From NCBI GenBank assembly GCA_963733765.1, contig CAVTEI010000003.1:1674001-1738000 (forward strand): a stretch of 64,000 nt of DNA, written 5' to 3'. This document shows, piece by piece, positions 37,943-46,280 of the stretch; position 1 is the first letter of the stretch, and the number at the start of each line of letters is the position of its first letter. A model generated the notes under the pieces. The model ran no database searches. It was not told the origin of the DNA and worked only from the letters and a program-made list of their open reading frames with translations. This DNA comes from DATKAS01 sp963733765. GTDB taxonomy: Bacteria; Actinomycetota; Acidimicrobiia; Acidimicrobiales; DATKAS01. The translations under genes were made by a program, and so were the position numbers.

Positions 37943-38619
37943 TCAGCGGGCTACGGCGCGCATCAATGCCGTCCAGATCGGATGCGGCGAATTTGGCGAT
38001 GAGCTGCGTTGTGGCTGGTAGAGCGTGCCGATGAACGGAGCGTGACGATCTCGCTCGATTGCTCTTACTTCTCCATTGTCATCCACGGCGGAGATGCGCA
38101 TGCCTCCCGCCGACGCGATGTATGCGAAGTCAGGGGACGAGGCCGTAGTTGCAGTGCGTGCGCTCGATCCGACGGCTCTCGCCAGGATGGATCTGCGCGA
38201 GCAGGGTGCCGGGCGTGATCGAGATCTCGATCTCGGAGTCGACGAGCGAGCACGACAAGCAGGCTGACCACGGGAACTCCCGGTCCGCCGTACTCCGCAT
38301 GACTCGCGGCCTCGATCCCCATCACGTTGCGCGCATGCTCGACCAGCATGTGTTGGAACCCGCCTCAGGTGCCGACGAGCGGGATGCCCTTCTCCCGTGC
38401 GGTTCGGATGACGTCCTCGGCCGCGGCGGCATCGCGGTAGGGGCTACCCGGACCGATGACCACGCCATCCCCGAGCGCGTCGATCTCGTCGGTGCCCACG
38501 ATGCGCACCACGACATGAGAGGAAGCGGCGGCGACAGCGTGATCGAGCGCGTCGACCGTGTAGCGGAAGGAAGCGTCTTGCTCGGACAGATCCATGAGGA
38601 CCGTGATGACACGACTCAC
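37943..38619 (-). CDS. CTP-synthase C-terminal-related protein with in-frame TGA: selenoprotein candidate
   Basis: GTG at 38619 begins VSRVITVLMDLSEQD. The sequence follows the glutamine-amidotransferase-like domain of CTP synthase: VVIGPGSPYRDAAAAEDVIRTAR, then LVGT-[TGA]-GGFQHMLVEHARNVMG, where TGA (38365-38367) replaces the cysteine of the GTCGG elbow. Two one-base insertions follow (about 38251-38257 and the GGGG at 38133-38136); correcting them gives CSLVDSEIEISITPG, CNYGLVPDFAYIASAGGMRIS and a stop at 37943, 224 residues. The canonical QFHPE of glutaminases is replaced by LYQPQ, so the His/Glu of the triad are missing. I recall a RefSeq family named as a CTP synthase C-terminal region-related (seleno)protein. 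The alternative is a pseudogene. Confidence 0.72.
38334..38350 (-). promoter_or_regulatory. Putative bacterial SECIS hairpin
   Basis: On the minus strand, fourteen bases after the in-frame TGA, CATGCT and AGCATG form a perfect six-base-pair stem around GGTCG. The E. coli fdhF SECIS loop is GGUC, recognised by SelB, and begins about 19 bases after its UGA; here GGTC begins at base 21. The bulged U of E. coli is not evident. Part of the loop (CTG GTC GAG) also encodes conserved Leu-Val-Glu, so chance cannot be excluded. Confidence 0.5.
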
Positions 38620-38654
38620 GGAAGGCTCAGGATATTCGGTCAGGGCGTATTCGG

Positions 38655-39098
38655 TCAGCCGCCCGTCGTCGTCGGAGAGCAGGTGAGCTCGGCGAGGACG
38701 GCGTCCCACGCCGCCCGGAGGTCGGACCGCGCCGTCTGCAACGACTCGGCCGCCTCGCCGATGCTGTCGGCGTCGCCGATCTCCGAGAGCGCGGTCTTGA
38801 ACTCGTCCACCGCGCCCTGCAGCTCGGACCTCACGTTCTCGGACAGCTCCGCTCCAGAGCTTTGGAGGTCGTCGACCTCGGACTGAATGGTGTCAAGCGT
38901 GTTCTCAACGTCCTCGCGGGAGGTGTCGGCGAGGTCGACATCGCCGAGTGCGTCAGACGCTGTGGACTGGAGCGACTCGAGGTTCGAGCACACGTCAGCC
39001 GCGTCGTCGCTGACGCTGTCATCGCTGTCGTCACTGCACGCGCCAAGGAACAGCATGCCGATGGCGAGCGAGGCGGGGAGAACCATGCGGAGCTTCAT
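38655..39098 (-). CDS. Small acidic lipoprotein, helical
   Basis: This 147-residue protein has a lipoprotein signal (LPASLAIGMLFLGACSDDSDDS, cysteine near 21) and a mature part dominated by acidic amphipathic helices: VCSNLESLQSTASDALGDV, VENTLDTIQSEVDDLQSSG and SIGEAAESLQTARSDLRAAWDAVLAEL. The heptad-like spacing suggests a helical bundle or coiled coil exposed on the cell surface. A cysteine near each end of the mature chain could pair. No family is recognised. An 11-bp sequence covering its stop (CTGACCGAATA on the coding strand) is repeated 14 bp further on. Confidence 0.8.
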   Translation of the reverse strand: MKLRMVLPASLAIGMLFLGACSDDSDDSVSDDAADVCSNLESLQSTASDALGDVDLADTSREDVENTLDTIQSEVDDLQSSGAELSENVRSELQGAVDEFKTALSEIGDADSIGEAAESLQTARSDLRAAWDAVLAELTCSPTTTGG

Positions 39099-39107
39099 GC
39101 GGCGATC

Positions 39108-39515
39108 CTAGGTCGCTGACCATCCGGCGAGATCGACGATGATCAGCACGATCACCGCCTCGATCGTGCCTGCTGTGTACTGCGGGTACTTCCGTTCGAG
39201 CAGCGCCACGAAGCGCTCGTGCGCCGCCGGCTCCGGCGTTGTGTGCTCGAGCGAGGCTCTGACCCACCACAGCTGAGACCAGTCGTCGCGATCCCACTGC
39301 TCGACGAGCAGCGTCGCCCGCGGGTCGCGCTCGAGGTTGCGCAGCCGCCCGAGCTTCGTCGAGCGCTTCGCCTTGATGATGTCGATCGGGATGCCGACGA
39401 GGTCGCCGTCGAGGACGAAGCACACCGGCACGGCGTCCACGCCGCGCTCGGGATGCAACGTGGAGAGCACCCCGTGGTCCGCGGACTCGAGGCGACGTCG
39501 CAGGTCGCTCGTCAT
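39108..39515 (-). CDS. PPOX-class F420-dependent/pyridoxamine oxidase-like protein
   Basis: This 135-residue split-barrel protein matches the TIGR03668-like F420/PPOX class: ADHGVLSTLHPERGVDAVPVCFVL at the N-terminus, IDIIKAKRSTKLGRLRNLERDPRATLLVEQW (about 45-75) and WWVRASLEHT. These bind F420 or flavin at a dimer interface and reduce or sequester small molecules. The C-terminal IVDLAGWSAT is typical for this subgroup. It is divergent from the CocE-type gene (15 bp between starts), so the promoters overlap. In some genomes this family member is next to the F420 biosynthesis genes; not so here. Confidence 0.87.
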   Translation of the reverse strand: MTSDLRRRLESADHGVLSTLHPERGVDAVPVCFVLDGDLVGIPIDIIKAKRSTKLGRLRNLERDPRATLLVEQWDRDDWSQLWWVRASLEHTTPEPAAHERFVALLERKYPQYTAGTIEAVIVLIIVDLAGWSAT

Positions 39516-39529
39516 GGCACCATCGTCGC

Positions 39530-41410
39530 GTGCCTGCCCCGGAGTCTGTCTGGATCCCGATGCGGGACGGCCGCCGCCTCAACGCTCGGATCTGGCGTCC
39601 CGCCACCGACGAGCCTGTCGGTGTGGTGCTCACCTTCGAGCCGTATCCGCACGGATGGATCACGCAGATGGTTGACCGCGGTCCGGCATCCGCGCTGACC
39701 GCGGCCGGCTTCGCGTTCGCCCGCGTCGACCTCGCCGGCAGCGGCGACTCCGACGGCCTCCTGCACGACGAGTACCTCGCGTCTGAGCAGGACGACGCGA
39801 TCGAGGTCCTCGAGTGGCTCGCGGGCCAACCGTGGTGCAGCGGCAAGGTCGGGATGCGAGGGCTCTCTTGGTCGGGCTTCAACGCGCTGCAAGTTGCCGC
39901 TCGGCGGCCGCCCGCGCTTCGGGCGGTGGTGAGCGCGTGCTCGACCGACGACCGCTACGTCGACGACGTGCATTACATGGGCGGCTCCGTGCTCGGGTAC
40001 GACATGCAGCTCTGGGCAACGTGGGCGCACATGTTCTTCGTGACGCCGCCTGATCCAGAGGTTGTCGGTGAGACGTGGAAGGACCGGTGGATCGACCGGC
40101 TCGAAAGTGTCAGCCCCGTGATCGAGACGTGGCTCAGCCATCAGCGTCGGGACGCGTACTGGCAGCACGGGTCCGTGGGCGAGGACATCGACGCGATCCA
40201 GTGCCCGCTCCTTCTCGTCGGTGGATGGGAGGACGGCTATCGCGACGCGATCCTGCGGCTGCTCGCGGCGCGTCCCGAGCAGACATGGGCCGTGATCGGA
40301 CCGTGGGGGCACGGGTGGCCCAGCTGGACCGCGCCCGGCCCGAACATCGACTGGTTCGACACCGAGGTGCGCTGGTGGCGGCGGTGGCTCGGCGACGACA
40401 GCACCGCGCTCGACCAGATGCCGCCGGTCTACGCGTACGTCCAAGACTCTCGCCGACCGACAGAGCACCTGCTCCACCGGCCGGGCCGATGGCTCCCGTG
40501 CGAGGCGAGAGCGCTCGAGGCGGAGACGGTCACGTTCAACGGCACGACCTCGCGACAGGCGGGGGAGAGGTGCGCCGTCACCCGTCATTCCTCGCAAGGA
40601 ATGCACGCGCCGGTCTGGTGTCCGGAAGGAGCTCCCGACGACTTTGCACTGGATCAGCGTCACGAAGACGCGGTCTCGGCGTGCATCGAATGGGAGCTCG
40701 CCGACGCTGTCGCGCTGCTCGGCCGGCCGGTCGCTCATCTCGAGCTTCGGACCGACCAGCCACAGGTGCAGGTGATCGTGCGGCTGTGCGATGTCGCGCC
40801 GGACGGGTCCTCGACCCTCGTCGCCACGGGTGCCGTCAATACCTCGACCGACGGCACACGGGTGACCGTGCCGATGCGGGCGACCGGCTACGTCGTGCCC
40901 GCCGGCCATCGACTGCGGCTCGCGGTCGCTCCCGGCTATTGGCCGATGGTGTGGCCCTTGCCGCCGATCGCAACGATCAACGCGTACGTCGACCGGTGTG
41001 AGCTCGCGCTGCCACTTGCACCGACCGTACCGCCCGACTTGATCGTCGAGCCCCAAGCCGATGCCCCTCCCCGCGCGCCGCGCCGGTGGGCTGAGCAAGT
41101 GTTCGGCACGAGCGAAGTCGCCATGCGTCGCGTGACGGACTCGGGCATCCAACACCTCGAGGACGGATCGACGTGGCGCGTCGGTGACCGGACCTCGTGG
41201 TCGACGACCGACGATCCCCTCGCATCGACGACGACGACTGCGGTGGTCATGGAGCGGACGCGCGGCGAATGGCGGGCGCGGTGGGAGGCTGTGAGCACCA
41301 TGACGGCCGACGCCGAGACCTTCCACGTCGAAGTGGCGGTCACGGCGGACGCCGGGGGTCCCGTCTTCGATCGGAGCTACATGTTCACGATTCCGAGGGA
41401 CCACACATGA
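39530..41410 (+). CDS. CocE/NonD family hydrolase (S15-like)
   Basis: GTG at 39530 opens 626 residues. An alpha/beta-hydrolase domain begins SVWIPMRDGRRLNARIWRP and has the nucleophile elbow GLSWSGFNAL (Ser near 113), VSACSTDDRYVDDVHYMGG, WEDGYRDA and GPWGHGWPSW (His near 263). A C-terminal jelly-roll follows (SSTLVATGAVNTSTDG, GHRLRLAVAPGYWPMVWPLP). This is the X-Pro dipeptidyl-peptidase/cocaine-esterase-like architecture, which cleaves esters or amides. It is the first gene of an operon with an M20 peptidase and an SDR, each pair overlapping ATGA, suggesting degradation of an amide or ester compound. Confidence 0.9.
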   Translation: MPAPESVWIPMRDGRRLNARIWRPATDEPVGVVLTFEPYPHGWITQMVDRGPASALTAAGFAFARVDLAGSGDSDGLLHDEYLASEQDDAIEVLEWLAGQPWCSGKVGMRGLSWSGFNALQVAARRPPALRAVVSACSTDDRYVDDVHYMGGSVLGYDMQLWATWAHMFFVTPPDPEVVGETWKDRWIDRLESVSPVIETWLSHQRRDAYWQHGSVGEDIDAIQCPLLLVGGWEDGYRDAILRLLAARPEQTWAVIGPWGHGWPSWTAPGPNIDWFDTEVRWWRRWLGDDSTALDQMPPVYAYVQDSRRPTEHLLHRPGRWLPCEARALEAETVTFNGTTSRQAGERCAVTRHSSQGMHAPVWCPEGAPDDFALDQRHEDAVSACIEWELADAVALLGRPVAHLELRTDQPQVQVIVRLCDVAPDGSSTLVATGAVNTSTDGTRVTVPMRATGYVVPAGHRLRLAVAPGYWPMVWPLPPIATINAYVDRCELALPLAPTVPPDLIVEPQADAPPRAPRRWAEQVFGTSEVAMRRVTDSGIQHLEDGSTWRVGDRTSWSTTDDPLASTTTTAVVMERTRGEWRARWEAVSTMTADAETFHVEVAVTADAGGPVFDRSYMFTIPRDHT

Positions 41411-42742
41411 GCGATCAGACGGGAGAGACCGTCGAGCTGTTGCAGGTGATGATCCGCAACCAGTGCGTGAACGACGGCACTGCGGAGTCCGGGTTCGAAC
41501 GCCGGAACTCGGACACTCTCGAGGCGTACCTCGGTACGACCGGCCTCGATGTGCAGCGCTTCGAGCCGACGCCGGGACGCGCGTCGCTCGTCGTCCGCAT
41601 GGAGGGCACCGATCCGCATGCCCCGAGCCTGTGCCTCATGGGTCACACCGACGTCGTGCCGGTGAACCCGGAGGGATGGAGCCGCGATCCGTTCGGCGGC
41701 GACCTCGTCGACGGCGAGGTGTGGGGACGCGGCGCGATCGACATGCTGAACCTCACCGCATCGATGGCCGTGGCCTTCCGTTCCCTTGTCCGGGGAGGCT
41801 TTCGTCCGCTGCGGCGACCTCATCTTCTTCGCGGTCGCTGACGAGGAGTCGGGGAGCGCGCACGGTGCGCGATGGATGGCCGACCATGAGCCTGATGCGA
41901 TCCGTGCCGACTATGTGCTGACGGAGAACGGAGGAGTGCACTCCGGGCCGGCGGAAGCGCCGTACATCGGAGTGTCGGTGGGGGAGAAGGGCGTCGCCTG
42001 GCGTCGTCTCCGCGTGCGGGGCACTCCTGGTCACGGATCGGCGCCGTTTCGCAGCGACAACGCCCTCGTGAAGGCCGCCGCCGTCGTTCAACGACTGGCG
42101 AACTATTCGCCGGAGCCGAAGTTCCACGAGCTGTGGCGAACGCGCGTCGAGACGCTTGGCCTCGATGACGACACGGTGCGGAGGCTGCTCGACCCAATCC
42201 AGATCGACGATGTGCTCGCTGAGATGCCGAATGTCGGCGCGGCCGCGCACCTGCACGCGAACACGCACACGACGTTCTCTCCGAACGTCACGACCGGACG
42301 CGGCAAGACGAACGTCATCCCCGATTGCATCGACATCGAGGTCGACATCCGTACGCTCCCGGGCGAGGGCGCGGCGGAGGTGCAGGCCCACCTCGACGCC
42401 GCGCTCGGCGATCTCGCGAACGAGGTCGAGGTGACGATCCTCATCAACGATCCGGCGAGCATCAGCCCCGTGAACACACCGCTGTGGGACAGCCTGCAGC
42501 GAGCGGTCGCCCGGCCGTTCCCGACCTCGCGTCTCACCCCGGCACTGATCGTCGGGTTCACCGACGCGCGCGTCTATCGCCAGATGGGAGCAGTCGCCTA
42601 CGGCGCGGGACTGATGAGCCCGTCGATCGACGGCGGCGAGTTCGGCCGGCGCTTCCACGGCAACGACGAGCGCGTCGACGTGGAGTCGCTCGCACTCACC
42701 ACGAACCTCTGGCTCGACGTGGTGCAGGATCTCCTCTCATGA
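41407..42742 (+). CDS. M20 family metallopeptidase (apparent frameshift)
   Basis: ATG at 41407 overlaps the CocE stop. The protein begins MSDQTGETVELLQVMIRNQCVN, nearly the same as the paralogue at 2.9 kb, with GHTDVVPVNPEGWSRDPFGG and WGRGAIDML as metal-site motifs. At about 41806-41813 the frame breaks (GGFRPLRRPHLL, stop 41841); the next frame continues GDLIFFAVADEESGSAHGARW, GTPGHGSAPFRSDNALV and RFHGNDERVDVESLALTTNLW to 42742. The span is one base over a multiple of three. Correcting it gives about 444 residues. It precedes the SDR gene with an ATGA overlap. Likely an amide or peptide hydrolase of the carboxypeptidase/desuccinylase type. Confidence 0.82.
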
Positions 42743-43575
42743 GTGACACGGAGCGGTACGTGCGGCCGCCGAGTGCGGAGTCGGCAGGAGAGGCGCCCGG
42801 ACGCGGGCGCTTGGAGGGTCGCCGGGTGCTCGTGGTCGGCGGTGGGCAGCGAGTGGTCGACGCCGCGACCGACCCGATGGGCAACGGCCGCGCGATGTGT
42901 CTGCTGTTCGCGCGTGAGGGCGCCCGCGTCGCGGTCGCAGATCGCAACCGCGCGAGCGCCGAGGAGACGGTCGGGCTCATCACCGGCGAGCACGGAAGCG
43001 CGTTCGCCATCGAAGCCGACATCACAAGTGAGGGCGATGTCGCGCGTATGGTCGCCGAAGCGCGTGACGGCCTCGGCGGCCTCGATGGCCTCGTGCTCAA
43101 TGTCGGCATCGGCGCGGGCCGCCTCGGTCTCGCCGGCGTCGCCGTCGACGACTGGGACACGACGCTGGCCACGAACCTGCGCGGGCCGATGCTCTGCTGC
43201 CGCGAGGCGTTGCCGGTGCTCGCCGAGGGCTCATCGATCGTGTTCATCTCCTCCGTCGCGGGCATCACATCGGGATCGCAGCTCCCGGCCTACGACGCGT
43301 CGAAGGCCGCGCTCGGTGGTCTCATGCGTCACGTCGCGCGGGAGGGCGCGCGGCGCGGCATCCGGGCCAACGTCATCGCCCCCGGTCTCGTCGACACGCC
43401 ACTCGGTCGTCTCGCGAGTGCGGGCCGCCCGTCGCGGAACCGCGCCAACGTCCCGTTCGGCCGGCAGGCGACAGCATGGGAGGTGGCCTACGCAGTGCTC
43501 TTCTTCATCTCCGACGAGAGCGTGTACGTGACCGGTCAGATCCTCGCGGTGGACAGCGGGCTCACTGGCCTGTGA
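42739..43575 (+). CDS. SDR with glycine-rich insertion
   Basis: This 278-residue SDR starts at ATG 42739. The N-terminal Rossmann signature is interrupted: VLVVGGGQRVVDAATDPMGNGRAMCLLFAREG, with the nucleotide-binding glycines spread across an insertion found in one SDR subgroup. Catalytic residues are ISSVAGITSGSQLPAYDASKAALGGL (Ser near 175, YxxxK near 188). VIAPGLVDTPLGRL and VTGQILAVDSGLTGL complete the fold. It is coupled to the M20 gene and likely oxidises or reduces an intermediate released by the upstream hydrolases. The 3' end overlaps the convergent pirin gene by 14 bp. Confidence 0.88.
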   Translation: MSDTERYVRPPSAESAGEAPGRGRLEGRRVLVVGGGQRVVDAATDPMGNGRAMCLLFAREGARVAVADRNRASAEETVGLITGEHGSAFAIEADITSEGDVARMVAEARDGLGGLDGLVLNVGIGAGRLGLAGVAVDDWDTTLATNLRGPMLCCREALPVLAEGSSIVFISSVAGITSGSQLPAYDASKAALGGLMRHVAREGARRGIRANVIAPGLVDTPLGRLASAGRPSRNRANVPFGRQATAWEVAYAVLFFISDESVYVTGQILAVDSGLTGL

Positions 43576-44533
43576 CGAGGTCGCTCGCGGGGATCACACC
43601 CATGCGGCCGGCCTGGTAGTCGTCGAGCGCCTCGACGATCTCCTGGCGGGTGTTCATGAGGAACGGTCCGTAGTGCGCGATCGGCTCGCGGATCGGAACC
43701 CCCCCGAGCAAGAGCACCTCGAGGTTGGGCGAGTCCGCGGGCTGGGTGTCCGCTGCCGCCAGCGTGACGACATCACCGGGGCCGAACACCGCGAGCGTGT
43801 GCTCGTCGAGCGGTCGGCGATCGCTGCCGACGTGACCGCGTCCGCTCAGGACATAGACCATCGCGCTGAACGTCGGATCCCACGGCACCTCGAGCTGCGC
43901 GCCGGGACTCACGGATGCATGGGCGTAGGCAATCGGCGTGTGGGTGACTCCAGGACCGGAGTGGCCATCGAGGTCGCCAGCGATGACCCGAACGAGTGCT
44001 CCGCCGTCGGGTGTGGTGAGCAGCGTGAGGTTGTCGCCGGTGATGGCCTGATAGCGAGGTGGCGTGCGCTTGAGCGCAGCCGGCAGGTTGACCCACAGCT
44101 GCACGCCGTGGGTGCGGCCGCCGGACCGCAGGAACGCGTCGGTGGGCACCTCATCGTGGAGAATGCCCGCTCCCGCGGTCATCCATTGCGTGTCACCCTC
44201 GCCGATGATGCCGCCGCCGCCGTTCGAGTCGTGGTGCTGCACGACACCGTCGATCACGTACGTGACGGTCTCGAAACCTCGGTGCGGATGCCAGGGTGCA
44301 CCGACGGCTTCGTTCGGTGCGTACTCGACGGGTCCGAGCTGGTCGAGCAGGAAGAAGGGGTCCGCCACGTGCGCGTCGATGCCGCCGGGGAACGGCCTCC
44401 ACACGGGGAAGCCGGCGCCTTCGAGCGTGTGGTGGGCAGCGACGACACGAGTGACGGGACGGCGGATCGCCGTGGGCGCCGGATCGGTCAGTCGGGGAAG
44501 CAGGAGAGGGTTGGCGACAGTCACAGCAGGCAT
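43562..44533 (-). CDS. Pirin family bicupin
   Basis: This 323-residue protein has two cupin domains. The N-terminal cupin has the iron-ligand set HPHRGFETVTYVIDG near 86-98 and GDTQWMTAGAGILHDE with the later His and Glu near 123-132. The C-terminal lobe contains AYAHASVSPGAQLEVPW and LVYVLSGRGHVG-like strands. Pirins can act as redox cofactors or quercetinases; the substrate is unknown. Start ATG at 44533. A small palindrome lies upstream in the shared promoter region with the divergent methyltransferase gene. Confidence 0.92.
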   Translation of the reverse strand: MPAVTVANPLLLPRLTDPAPTAIRRPVTRVVAAHHTLEGAGFPVWRPFPGGIDAHVADPFFLLDQLGPVEYAPNEAVGAPWHPHRGFETVTYVIDGVVQHHDSNGGGGIIGEGDTQWMTAGAGILHDEVPTDAFLRSGGRTHGVQLWVNLPAALKRTPPRYQAITGDNLTLLTTPDGGALVRVIAGDLDGHSGPGVTHTPIAYAHASVSPGAQLEVPWDPTFSAMVYVLSGRGHVGSDRRPLDEHTLAVFGPGDVVTLAAADTQPADSPNLEVLLLGGVPIREPIAHYGPFLMNTRQEIVEALDDYQAGRMGVIPASDLVTGQ

Positions 44534-44548
44534 GCCGCGAAGAACATC

Positions 44549-44562
44549 GTTGACGTTTCAAC
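44549..44562. promoter_or_regulatory. Possible operator palindrome between divergent genes
   Basis: GTTGACGTTTCAAC is a perfect five-base inverted repeat with a four-base centre, lying 16 bp upstream of the pirin start and about 30 bp from the methyltransferase start. Pirin genes are often controlled by small repressors; this is a candidate site only. It also includes a TTGAC element that could be a -35 box. Confidence 0.25.
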
Positions 44563-44591
44563 TATTCCGGCGTGAGTAGCCTCGGGCCCTC

Positions 44592-45458
44592 ATGCACGAC
44601 CACAAGCACGCAGTGGACTGGGCGGCGATCGTCCCCCACATGGTGGGACGGCAGGCGCTCGAGGCGCCACAGCAGCGTCAGCTGATCGCGTGGCTCGGCA
44701 TCAAGCCCGGCATGGTCGTCGCGGATGTCGGCTGCGGAGCGGGCGGCATGACCGCGCTGCTCGCGGAAGCCGTCGGCACGCCCGGATTGGTGATCGCGGT
44801 CGACGGCGAACCGGCGATGCAGGAGGCGACGAAGGCTCTCGCGGAGTCCTGCGGGGTCGCGGAGTGGGTGAAGGTGCTCGGCGGCGACCTCGAGCACGAG
44901 GACCTGCGCACGATCGTCGGTCGGACGGTCGACCTCGTGCACGCGAGCGCGGTCGTGCACCATCTCGCCGACGAAGTCGACGGCCTCCGACGTCTCGCCA
45001 CCGCCCTGCGTCCCGGAGGTCGGCTCGTCGTGCTCGAGGGCGGGCTCGACACCCGCCATCTCCCTGCTGACTGCGGCATCGGCCGGCCCGGCCTCGAAGG
45101 CCGGATCACCGAGGCGCAGAAGGCCTGGTTCTGGTCGGCGGTACGTCCCCCCGAGCTCCAGGCCCGACCGGGTGCCCCGACCGGCTGGAACGACAAGCTC
45201 CTGGCCGCGGGGCTGCAGGACGTCGAGGTCCACTCCCTCGTGCTCGAGGTGCCGCCACCGTTACCGGCGCGCGTACGTGAGACCGTCCGCCACGGCTTCG
45301 TCGAGGGGCAGCGACGATTCGGCCATCTCCTCGATCGGGAAGACAACGAGACGCTCGCGGTGTTGATCGACGAACACGACCCCCGCGGCGTGCTCCACCG
45401 GTCCGACGTGTTCGTCCTCGGTGTGCGTACGGCGTTCGTGGGAAGAAGGAGCGCCTGA
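44592..45458 (+). CDS. Class I SAM-dependent methyltransferase
   Basis: This 288-residue Rossmann methyltransferase carries VVADVGCGAGGMTALLAE (SAM-binding motif I, about 43-58), VIAVDGEPAMQEATKAL (motif post-I acid), DLVHASAVVHHLADEVDGL (motif II region) and LRPGGRLVVLEGG (motif III). The N-terminal MHDHKHAVDWAAIVPHMV suggests a small-molecule methyltransferase of the UbiE/MenG-like superfamily. The substrate is unknown. Its stop overlaps the DUF427 gene start (ATGA). Confidence 0.9.
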   Translation: MHDHKHAVDWAAIVPHMVGRQALEAPQQRQLIAWLGIKPGMVVADVGCGAGGMTALLAEAVGTPGLVIAVDGEPAMQEATKALAESCGVAEWVKVLGGDLEHEDLRTIVGRTVDLVHASAVVHHLADEVDGLRRLATALRPGGRLVVLEGGLDTRHLPADCGIGRPGLEGRITEAQKAWFWSAVRPPELQARPGAPTGWNDKLLAAGLQDVEVHSLVLEVPPPLPARVRETVRHGFVEGQRRFGHLLDREDNETLAVLIDEHDPRGVLHRSDVFVLGVRTAFVGRRSA

Positions 45459-46208
45459 TGACCGATCATCGCGGCCAAGTGCGAGTCGAGCAGAGCCACA
45501 AGCGCGTGCGCGCCTATTTGGGTGGCGAGCTCGTGTTCGACAGCATCCGCCCGTCCTTGGTGTGGGAGATCCCGCACTATCCCGCCTACTACATCCCGAT
45601 CGGAGACGTCGTCGCCAAGCTCGACGCGACCGACACGGTGACGCACTCGCCGAGCCGCGGTGACGCGCAGCACTTCACCGTGCGGACCTCACGCGGCGAA
45701 GCCGTCGACGGCGCGTGGCGGTATCCCGACTCCCCCCTCGAGGCGATTCGCGATCTGGTCCGCTTCGACTGGGCGGCGATGGACTCGTGGTTCGAGGAGG
45801 ACGAGCAGGTCATCGTCCATCCCCGGAGCCCGTACTCACGCGTCGACACGATCGCGAGCTCCCGCCACGTGCGTGTGCTCATCGACGGCGAAGTCGTGGC
45901 CGACTCCACACGACCGGTGCTCCTGTTCGAGACCGGACTGCCGACCCGCTACTACGTGCCGCAGACCGACGTGCGCCTCGACTTGCTGACGCCGACCGAC
46001 AAGGTGACGCAGTGCCCGTACAAGGGAACCGCGCGCGTACTGGTCGGTACGTGTCGGCGACAGTGAGCACGCCGACGCTGTGTGGTCGTATCCGACGCCG
46101 CTGCCGGAGAGCATCAAGGTTGCCGGGTTGATGAGCTTCTACAACGAGCACGTCGACATCGAGGTCGATGGCGTGCTGCAAGACCGTCCCCACACACCGT
46201 TCAGCTGA
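45458..46208 (+). CDS. DUF427 domain protein, two tandem domains (apparent frameshift)
   Basis: The protein begins MTDHRGQVRVEQSHKRVRAYLGG. It contains two DUF427-type beta-roll units: LVWEIPHYPAYYIPIGDVVA near 33-52 with HFTVRTSRGEAVDGAWRYPD, and the second LLFETGLPTRYYVPQTDVRLDLL near 150-172. Near 46031-46037 the frame breaks before the final strand. The corrected continuation reads YWSVRVGDSEHADAVWSYP, then FYNEHVDIEVDG, ending at 46208. The span is one base over a multiple of three. Function of the family is unknown. It is coupled to the methyltransferase gene. Confidence 0.82.
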
Positions 46209-46280
46209 CGTTTCTCCGAGCGCGCGACCGCGCGTCGAGAAGGCCCTGTCGTCACCAGGTCGTCGGTTAGCGTCGTATTC

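Noticed and set aside
39512..41404. Long antisense open frame (630 codons) opposite the CocE gene
   Set aside because: It mirrors the GC3-biased coding strand, has Arg/Asp/His-rich composition and no family motif; a typical shadow in high-GC DNA.
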